From contig JAEXNZ010000078.1 in assembly GCA_023439425.1 (NCBI GenBank), positions 1 to 10,281 of the forward strand: a stretch of 10,281 nt of DNA, read 5' to 3'. The notes under the pieces were generated by a model. It saw nothing but the letters and a program-made list of their open reading frames with translations. It was not told the DNA's origin and made no database searches. Position 1 is the first letter of the stretch, and every line of letters starts with the position of its first letter. Of the stretch, positions 5,694 through 10,281 are shown in pieces. This DNA comes from Pseudomonadota bacterium (lineage in GTDB: Bacteria > Pseudomonadota > Gammaproteobacteria > Xanthomonadales > Xanthomonadaceae). Position numbers and translations under genes: made by a program.

Positions 5694-6575
5694 ATGACGG
5701 CATCACGCCGACGCTTTTCCCATTCCCTGCTGCTGTTGGCCTTGACCGCCGGCAGCGCCCAGGCCCAGCCAGCGACTCACGCGCAGGATGCTGCTGGCAA
5801 CCGGCTGGAGCCGCTGACCGAGCAGGCGGCACCGCCCGGTGCAGCGGCCGCCGATGCGGATTCCTCGGCGTGGTACTGCACCACGGACCGTGCCTGGTGC
5901 GTGCGCACCGTACGGGACGAAGCCGGGGCGCAACTGGAGCTGGCCCAGCAGGTAGCCGGGGAGCGCGACGTCCGTCTGCGCTACGTGCCGCTGCCCAGCG
6001 AGGATGAGGCGGACAGCGAGCAGCCCTGGCCCTTCATTGTGCGACTGGGCCCGGGCATCGGTGCGCCGCAAGCGCCGACGGATGCTGGGCAGGCAGCGCT
6101 GCAGAATGTGCTGGTGGGTGCGCTACGCCAGTGGCGGACATCGTATTCAGGCGGCGGGGCCAGCACCTCCGAGCTGATGCTGGTGCGTCTGTATCACGAG
6201 AACGACGGCATCCAGACCGACACGGTGGCGACCCTGCCCATGGCGGGCAGCGCGCTGATCCGGGCCTGTTTCAGCGAGGCGGACGTCACCGCACGCGCCG
6301 ATGCCTGCCACGATGAATACCGCTTTGCTGCGCAGTTGGGGCTGGATCCGGCGGGTCGGGGCATGCCCGTGTTGCAGTTCCACACCCGGGCCACACGTTT
6401 CCCAGCCGGTGTTTCACGCGTTGGCGATTCGCTGGAAAAGGGGCCGTTGACCGCCAAGGACCTGAGCACCGAAACCGACCGCACCTGCACCTACCGGCGT
6501 CGCCTGCGCTGGCAGGACGGCCACTACCGGCCTGACACCCCGCTGCCTGACTGCAGCGAATTCACCGGGCTGTAG
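5694..6575 (+). CDS. Secreted protein of unknown function with six cysteines
   Basis: I do not recognise a family for this 293-aa protein. It begins with a clear Sec signal peptide: MTASRRR, a leucine-rich core at 11-19, then an AQA cleavage site after A24, so it is predicted periplasmic or secreted. The mature chain has exactly six cysteines (62, 69, 192, 205, 265, 287), an even number that suggests disulfides. Two close pairs, C62/C69 (CTTDRAWC) and C192/C205, look like small loops. Aromatic stretches such as WPFIVRLGP (112-120) and LRWQDGHYRPDTPLPDC (271-287) suggest a folded beta-rich domain. No catalytic motif is seen. AGGA (5681-5684) nine bases upstream supports the ATG. It follows cdh after the REP pair. 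The TAG stop lies in another GTAG repeat. It is probably restricted to Xanthomonadaceae, which is my inference. Confidence 0.82.
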   Translation: MTASRRRFSHSLLLLALTAGSAQAQPATHAQDAAGNRLEPLTEQAAPPGAAAADADSSAWYCTTDRAWCVRTVRDEAGAQLELAQQVAGERDVRLRYVPLPSEDEADSEQPWPFIVRLGPGIGAPQAPTDAGQAALQNVLVGALRQWRTSYSGGGASTSELMLVRLYHENDGIQTDTVATLPMAGSALIRACFSEADVTARADACHDEYRFAAQLGLDPAGRGMPVLQFHTRATRFPAGVSRVGDSLEKGPLTAKDLSTETDRTCTYRRRLRWQDGHYRPDTPLPDCSEFTGL

Positions 6576-6597
6576 TGGGCCGTGCCAACCGGCATGG
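6572..6597 (+). repeat. Degenerate SMAG/REP element overlapping a stop codon
   Basis: GTAG at 6572-6575 includes the TAG stop of the preceding gene. An imperfect 8-bp stem follows, GCCGTGCC and GGCATGGC with one G-U pair around AACC (6580-6597). The header is separated from the stem by four bases, so this is a weaker member than those at 4329 and 5611. Confidence 0.5.
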
Positions 6598-6620
6598 CAG
6601 AAATCGTCAAAAAGCCACGC

Positions 6621-6626
6621 TATAGT
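6621..6626 (+). promoter_or_regulatory. Candidate -10 element upstream of the SapC-family gene
   Basis: TATAGT matches the -10 consensus at five of six positions, 24 bases after the degenerate REP hairpin and 65 bases before the chosen ATG at 6692. The -35 window is poor. Transcription would begin near 6633, almost at an ATG (6636) and a GTG (6638). The GTG is in frame with the SapC-family gene, so a leaderless longer form cannot be excluded. Confidence 0.35.
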
Positions 6627-6691
6627 GACCGATCAATGTGGTGCCCGCTTTCGCGCCCGGGCTGTCTGGCGCGTCGTACCTGACCAATTCC

Positions 6692-7456
6692 ATGACTGCT
6701 GAAACGACTACTCCGCCGGCCGCTCCGGCCCAGGCTTCCGGTCCGCTGTTCTACCGTGAGCCGCTGCCGCTGCAATCGGACAAGCACGCCAACTGGCGTC
6801 TGCGCCCGGGTTCGCTGGCGTTTGCTGCTGAAACCAACGCCATTCCGGCAGTGATCGGCGAGTTCGGCATGGCCGCACAGCACTTCCCGATCCTGTTCAC
6901 CGGCCAGGACGCCTCGCCGATCGTGGCGGTGGGCCTGAGCCGCAACAACCTGTTCGTCACCGACGGCAAGTGGGCCGACGACACCTACGCCCCGGCCTAC
7001 CTGCGCCGCTACCCGTTCGTGTTCATGCAGTCCGACGACGAAGGCAATTTCCTGCTGGCGCTGGACGCCGGTTCGGACCAGGTCAACAAGGGCGAAAGCG
7101 ACGAAGGCGAGCCGCTGTTCGTTGACGGCAAGGCCACCGAGCTGGTCGACAACGCCATGAAGTTCTGCGCCGATTTCACCCGCGAGTACGAGCAGACCCG
7201 TCAGTTCAGCGCCGCGCTGCTGGCCCAGGACCTGCTGGTCGAGCGCAGCATCGACGTCACCCTGAACAATGGCGAGAAGATGTCGGTGAACGGCTTCCAC
7301 GTCGTCGACGTGGAAAAGTTCGCAAAGCTGCCCGACGACATCGTGCTGGCCTGGCACCGCAACGGCTGGCTGGCACTGGTGCACCACCACCTGACCTCGC
7401 TGGCCCGATTCAATGCGCTGGTGAAGCGCCAGAGCGAGCAGGCCAAGGCGGCCTGA
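6692..7456 (+). CDS. SapC family protein
   Basis: A 254-aa protein matching the SapC family, named after a Campylobacter fetus protein tied to S-layer export. The opening PLFYREPLPLQSDKHANWRLRPG (18-40) followed by FPILFTG and a run ending YPFVFMQ is the conserved N-terminal half. The C-terminal half carries GFHVVDVEKFAKLPDD, then WHRNGWLALVHHHLTSLARF. No signal peptide or membrane helix is evident, so it is probably cytosolic. In Proteobacteria that lack S-layers its function is not established, and family members often occur near TonB-dependent receptor genes; none is visible here. The ATG at 6692 is chosen because the residues after it resemble the family N-terminus, but no Shine-Dalgarno precedes it. 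An in-frame GTG at 6638 would add 18 residues. The gene ends in a strong terminator and appears monocistronic. Confidence 0.9.
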   Translation: MTAETTTPPAAPAQASGPLFYREPLPLQSDKHANWRLRPGSLAFAAETNAIPAVIGEFGMAAQHFPILFTGQDASPIVAVGLSRNNLFVTDGKWADDTYAPAYLRRYPFVFMQSDDEGNFLLALDAGSDQVNKGESDEGEPLFVDGKATELVDNAMKFCADFTREYEQTRQFSAALLAQDLLVERSIDVTLNNGEKMSVNGFHVVDVEKFAKLPDDIVLAWHRNGWLALVHHHLTSLARFNALVKRQSEQAKAA

Positions 7457-7478
7457 TCATGCCGGTGATGTGATGTGG

Positions 7479-7506
7479 AAACGGCGACCTCCGGGTCGCC
7501 GTTTTT
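7479..7506 (+). terminator. Strong rho-independent terminator
   Basis: An 11-bp perfect stem (AAACGGCGACC with GGTCGCCGTTT) has a four-base TCCG loop closed by C-G, which in RNA is a UNCG-class stable tetraloop. It runs straight into TTTTTGTTT. It begins 22 bases after the SapC-family stop. The A-rich left flank is short, so it works mainly in the plus direction, though it also separates the convergent minus-strand gene at 7523. Confidence 0.93.
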
Positions 7507-7522
7507 GTTTGCACCCTCTACA

Positions 7523-7843
7523 TCACCCCCAGCTCTGCAGCAGCTCAAGCACCTGCGGTTCGCGCGGTTTCTGCAGCAGGTCCGGTAGCAGGGCGTCATA
7601 GGCGGCACGGTAATCGGTGGACTGGTGCTCCAGGAACGCCGCGACTGATTCCTCATCCCAGCGCTCATAGAGCGTGAACAGGGTTGGATCGTGCGCGTCA
7701 CGATGCAGGTCGCAGGAAACGAAGGCCGGTTCCTCGGACATGCGGTCGATCAGTGTGTGGACGGCGTCGAGCCAGTCCTGGGTGCGCTCGGGTTTGACCT
7801 GCAGGCGGACGTAGAAGACCAGCGGCGAATCGGGGGCTGACAT
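7523..7843 (-). CDS. Putative quinol monooxygenase, ABM-domain protein
   Basis: A 106-aa protein with a single antibiotic-biosynthesis-monooxygenase (dimeric alpha/beta barrel, ferredoxin-like) domain. Seen in order: VFYVRLQVKPERTQDWLDAV (9-28), PAFVSCDLHRDAHDPTLFTLYERWDEESVAAFLEHQ (39-74), then a C-terminal strand VLELLQSWG. The FTLYERWDEES..AFLEH pattern is the ABM hallmark. Members such as YgiN oxidise quinols without a cofactor, and others bind heme or are structural, so the substrate is open. The start is set by GGAG (7851-7854) seven bases upstream; a longer open frame to 7936 has no conserved sequence. It converges with the SapC-family gene across the terminator, and a long inverted repeat lies 84 bases upstream of its start. 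Confidence 0.88.
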   Translation of the reverse strand: MSAPDSPLVFYVRLQVKPERTQDWLDAVHTLIDRMSEEPAFVSCDLHRDAHDPTLFTLYERWDEESVAAFLEHQSTDYRAAYDALLPDLLQKPREPQVLELLQSWG

Positions 7844-7871
7844 GGTGACGCTCCATGGGGGCACGGTGTGC

Positions 7872-7902
7872 ATTATGGAGTGGCTGGGGTCGTTTCCGTC
7901 AC
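7872..7902 (-). promoter_or_regulatory. Candidate promoter of the ABM-domain gene
   Basis: On the minus strand CATAAT (7877-7872) matches the -10 consensus at five of six positions. GTGACG (7902-7897) matches the -35 at four of six, with a longish 19-base spacer. A start near 7865 would leave a 5' leader of about 20 bases carrying the GGAG site. Confidence 0.35.
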
Positions 7903-7926
7903 TGATGATGGATAAAGTTCGGTAAC

Positions 7927-7970
7927 GCATGACCATTGAACGGAAATGCGCCTTCGTTCAATGGTCATGC
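7927..7970. repeat. Perfect 16-bp inverted repeat (long hairpin)
   Basis: GCATGACCATTGAACG (7927-7942) is repeated exactly in reverse complement at 7955-7970 around a 12-base centre. One G-T and one A-T pair can extend the stem inward to 18 bp with an 8-base loop. It has no GTAG head, no T-tract and a lower GC content than the REP hairpins. It lies about 25 bases upstream of the candidate ABM promoter and 131 bases beyond the stop of the DUF2968 gene. It may be a regulatory palindrome, an RNA hairpin or a relic of a mobile repeat. Confidence 0.85.
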
Positions 7971-7997
7971 CCCAATGAAGTACCCGCCGTTATCGGC

Positions 7998-8020
7998 GGT
8001 CGACTATCGTGCGACCCTAC
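7998..8020 (-). repeat. Possible degenerate GTAG-headed repeat
   Basis: GGTCG (7998-8002) and CGACC (8012-8016) form a 5-bp stem over a nine-base loop, and CTAC follows at 8017-8020, giving a GTAG head on the minus strand. Just before it, CCGCCG and CGGCGG (7984-7999) make a separate small stem around TTAT. Both are weak. The rest of the 257-base gap 7844-8100 shows no gene, only a short direct repeat of CAGCATCCCC near 8021-8039. Confidence 0.3.
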
Positions 8021-8100
8021 CAGCATCCCCAGCATCCCCTGCGTCGGGGCAGCGTCCGTTGCACCGGCATCCCGACACACCCACCGGGCACCCCTTGCCC

Positions 8101-8817
8101 TTACGGCGTACCCGCTTCCCCCGCGACCGCATGCGCGGTGCTGGCGGTCGGGTGCGGCGGGGTCGGCAGTGACAGTTCCGGGTTGCCCTGCTGTGCCTGC
8201 AACGCCTGGATGCGCTGGTTGAGCTGTTCCAGCTGGGTGTTGCTGCTGCGCAGGTCGGTGCTCAGCGACACGGCCTGCTGCTTGGCCTGCTGGATCGCAC
8301 TGCTGACCTGCTGGGCCTGCTGGCGCTGCAGGTCAGCTTCCTGCTGCAGGCTGCGCAGGCGCTGCTCGTTGTAGGCCACCAGGCTCTCGGTGTAACGCTT
8401 GCCGGCTTCCAGGCGGATGGTGTCGATGTTCACCTGTGCGAGGTCGCGGGTCTGCTTCACGAAGGTTTCGTAGACGTTCTCGGCGGTCTCCACCGAGTCG
8501 GTCTTGATCACGCGCCAGAATTCCTTGCCCTGGAACAGTGACACGTAATACTGCAGCGTGCTGGCATTGAACAGCAGGCTGGCTCCGTAGGTGCCGTTGT
8601 ACGTGGTGCGCAGTTCGGTGAGCTGCTGGCCGTCCATCAACTGGCGCAGCTCATCCACGGTGTTGCGCACCACCGGCGCGCTGCGGTCGATGTCCGGCGC
8701 ATCGTTCTTGCCGCGGCGGGCATGGGCATCCGGTACCACGCTCAGCGATGCGAGCAGCAGGGCCAGGGCCAGCAGGCTGCGGCTGATGGAAACAGTGGAG
8801 AAGGTGGTGGTCATCAT
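8101..8817 (-). CDS. DUF2968-type secreted coiled-coil protein
   Basis: A 238-aa protein that looks like the DUF2968 family of Xanthomonads and Burkholderia, for which I know no established function. It has a Sec signal peptide (hydrophobic 14-27, cleavage likely after AHA at 33) and a basic mature start RRGK. The conserved block is VDELRQLMDGQQLTELRTTYNGTYGASLLFNASTLQYYVSLFQGKEFWRVIKT (54-106). A long Gln-rich helix, probably a coiled coil, follows at about 145-212, then a Pro-rich tail. The start at 8817 is preferred because GGAAG (8824-8828) stands a few bases upstream; ATGs at 8829 and 8814 are alternatives. The gene follows the TadG-like gene after 8 to 20 bases, so the two are almost certainly co-transcribed. 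A periplasmic role connected to the Tad pilus is my inference from this position. Confidence 0.85.
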   Translation of the reverse strand: MMTTTFSTVSISRSLLALALLLASLSVVPDAHARRGKNDAPDIDRSAPVVRNTVDELRQLMDGQQLTELRTTYNGTYGASLLFNASTLQYYVSLFQGKEFWRVIKTDSVETAENVYETFVKQTRDLAQVNIDTIRLEAGKRYTESLVAYNEQRLRSLQQEADLQRQQAQQVSSAIQQAKQQAVSLSTDLRSSNTQLEQLNQRIQALQAQQGNPELSLPTPPHPTASTAHAVAGEAGTP

Positions 8818-8837
8818 CGGGGCTTCCATCAGTAGGT

Positions 8838-10281
8838 TCAGTAGACAAGCTGCGCGGGATTGCAGTGCGTGGCCTGCAGGTGCACATCGGTACGGCCAAG
8901 TTCAATGCCCAGCACGGTGGCCAGGGTGGTGGTGAGCAGGGTGCCCACCCCGTTGAGCAGCGGTTTGAGCACGCCTTCCAGCACCGGGCGCAGCAGGGTG
9001 CAGAGCAGGCCGCTGCAGGCCACGGTGTTGGTGCCAGGGTCGGTGACGCTGCCGCTGCCCTGGTAGGCGTCGAGCACGCCGGCCGGGGCGGTCTGCATGT
9101 ACGAGGCGAGGTTGCCTTTGACGCAGGCGTTGTAGGCCAGCAGCGCGCTGACCAGACCGCTGCAGCGGTTGATCACCAGCCCGCCCAGCAGCGTGCCCAG
9201 CAGACCGTCGAGCAGGCCCAGGCCCTGGCCGGTGACGGTGGCGCGGTAGCCCTCCCACACCGAGCCGTCCCGGTAGCAGGTACCCAGCCCCAGCACGCAG
9301 GCATACGGCACGCCGTCTTCGACGGTCCAGTCGCCAAACGCGGAAATGCCCTGCGCCGGGTTGCCATTGCGCAGCAGCGCAATGGTGCGGTCAACGTCGT
9401 ATAGCCCGTTGCCCGGGTTGGAGGCCTTGAGGAACTGATCGGCCAGCTGGTCGGCGGTGGTGGCGGTGTTCATGCCTTTTGCCGCGGGATTGAGCATGCC
9501 GCCCAGCACCCGCAGCAGCTGCTGCACCAGGTCGTTGACCGCGGTGCCGATCTGCGCCGGATTGATCCAGGTGGATTTGGTTTCGCCTGCGGCCAGGGTC
9601 AGGTTCTCGCTGTGGCTGAGCGCGTTGAGCTGGATACGGTCGTTGATCAGCGGTGCACCCAGCAGGGTGAGCAGCTGCTCGTTCTGCAGGGACGCTTCGC
9701 AGACATTGCGGGTGGAGAAGCGGTCGGCCTCTGCGACCTTGCCGACGCAGGCGCGCAGCACCGACGAATCCACCTGCACGGTGGCAGTGGCCGGGACCGC
9801 GCTGCACTGCAGGCTGGTCACGGTGGCCATGGCGTTGGTGACATCGGCATGGATCGGCAGGCGCAGGCGGATGCCCAGTGCGGTAAGCACCTTGCCCAGG
9901 CCCAACGCCAGGTTGTTGCTGTCGATGTCGAGGAACAGGCGCACCTGCGCGTTGTAGGCGCGGGTACCGACCCCGCCGATGGCGATGGACGGCGGCTCGA
10001 TGATTGCCGCTTTGGCCTGCACGCCCAGCACGTTGAGCTGGCTGACCTCCACCGCGCGGCCGCTGTTGGCGATGCTGATGCCGGTGGTCAGCAGGTCCAG
10101 CGCGTTCACCTGCGCATCCAATGCCGCAGTGGCCGGACCGTCGGGCGCGACAATCCGGCCGAACAGGCCGCTGGCGGCGTCATTGCTGCCCAGCTGGATC
10201 GCCAGCCGGTCGACATCCAGGTTGGCCGCCAGCGCACTTTGAAGCGCGCCCAGGTCGGCATGGGCGACACCGCTCTGGGAC
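8838..10281 (-). CDS. TadG-like Flp/Tad pilus assembly protein (5' end beyond the window)
   Basis: The frame is open from the stop at 8838 to the right edge, so 480 C-terminal residues are visible and the start is outside. The segment LLTTGISIANSGRAVEVSQL followed by AKAAIIEPPSIAIGGVGTRAYNAQVRLFLDID is the conserved core of the TadG-like C-terminal (Tad_C) domain. The ending THCNPAQLVY fits the usual closing motif of a Cys-X-X-P near the C-terminus. TadG proteins are anchored by an N-terminal helix (not visible here) and project into the periplasm as minor pilin-like components of Flp pili used for surface attachment. About ten cysteines in the visible part suggest disulfides. Long Leu/Gly/Ala-rich stretches, such as GLGLLDGLLGTLLGGLV, are low complexity and could be helical packing segments. 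The DUF2968 gene follows directly. Other tad genes should lie to the right. Confidence 0.88.
   Translation of the reverse strand, partial: SQSGVAHADLGALQSALAANLDVDRLAIQLGSNDAASGLFGRIVAPDGPATAALDAQVNALDLLTTGISIANSGRAVEVSQLNVLGVQAKAAIIEPPSIAIGGVGTRAYNAQVRLFLDIDSNNLALGLGKVLTALGIRLRLPIHADVTNAMATVTSLQCSAVPATATVQVDSSVLRACVGKVAEADRFSTRNVCEASLQNEQLLTLLGAPLINDRIQLNALSHSENLTLAAGETKSTWINPAQIGTAVNDLVQQLLRVLGGMLNPAAKGMNTATTADQLADQFLKASNPGNGLYDVDRTIALLRNGNPAQGISAFGDWTVEDGVPYACVLGLGTCYRDGSVWEGYRATVTGQGLGLLDGLLGTLLGGLVINRCSGLVSALLAYNACVKGNLASYMQTAPAGVLDAYQGSGSVTDPGTNTVACSGLLCTLLRPVLEGVLKPLLNGVGTLLTTTLATVLGIELGRTDVHLQATHCNPAQLVY

Noticed and set aside
7927..7970. Integron attC site or intrinsic terminator as explanation of the long palindrome
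   Set aside because: The core GTTRRRY/RYYYAAC boxes of attC are absent, the arms are perfectly paired without the usual bulges, and no T-tract follows on either strand.
7929..8222. 97-codon plus-strand frame across the inverted repeat
   Set aside because: It starts inside the palindrome, has no ribosome site, shows no motif and runs antisense into the DUF2968 gene.
8865..9404. 179-codon plus-strand frame opposite the TadG-like gene
   Set aside because: The product is low-complexity Gly/Ala/Gln and antisense to a gene with conserved Tad_C sequence.
1..10281. CRISPR, prophage, toxin-antitoxin or defence system
   Set aside because: No regularly spaced repeats, integrase, nuclease or paired small toxin/antitoxin genes were seen. 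The recognisable genes are chromosomal metabolism and envelope functions.

Overview
The window looks like chromosomal DNA of a high-GC gammaproteobacterium of the Xanthomonadaceae, most likely Stenotrophomonas. Two signs support this: protein-level resemblance of several genes to that group, and short palindromes headed by GTAG that match the SMAG/REP-type repeats known from Stenotrophomonas maltophilia. I see no phage, plasmid, IS, CRISPR, tRNA or rRNA signature. Ten genes appear complete and one runs off the right edge.

Left third (1-3201): after a suspicious poly-C tract at the very start, an Old Yellow Enzyme-type alkene reductase on the minus strand is divergent from a short-chain dehydrogenase (SDR). 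The SDR is followed on the plus strand by a small MgtC/SapB membrane protein and a VOC (glyoxalase-fold) protein whose start overlaps the MgtC stop. This looks like redox and stress metabolism. The last two genes are probably translationally coupled.

Middle (3202-7510): lldD (membrane FMN L-lactate dehydrogenase) stands alone without lldP or lldR. It converges with a small I78-type protease-inhibitor lipoprotein gene. That gene is divergent from cdh (CDP-diacylglycerol diphosphatase, apparently a lipoprotein here). A secreted six-cysteine protein of unknown function and a SapC-family protein follow, and the block is closed by a strong rho-independent terminator. Four clear or fairly clear GTAG-headed hairpins mark gene ends in this block, and three overlap a stop codon.

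Right third (7523-10281): all minus strand. A small ABM-fold monooxygenase-like gene has a long perfect inverted repeat upstream. A DUF2968-type secreted coiled-coil protein lies directly downstream of a partial TadG-like Flp/Tad pilus protein. The spacing suggests one operon, so the window probably enters the 3' end of a tad pilus locus.

Most of the content is ordinary chromosomal gene content. The points most worth a second look are the tadG-DUF2968 pair, the perfect 16-bp inverted repeat at 7927-7970, and the REP hairpins fused to stop codons, including one exactly where LldD is shorter than its E. coli counterpart.
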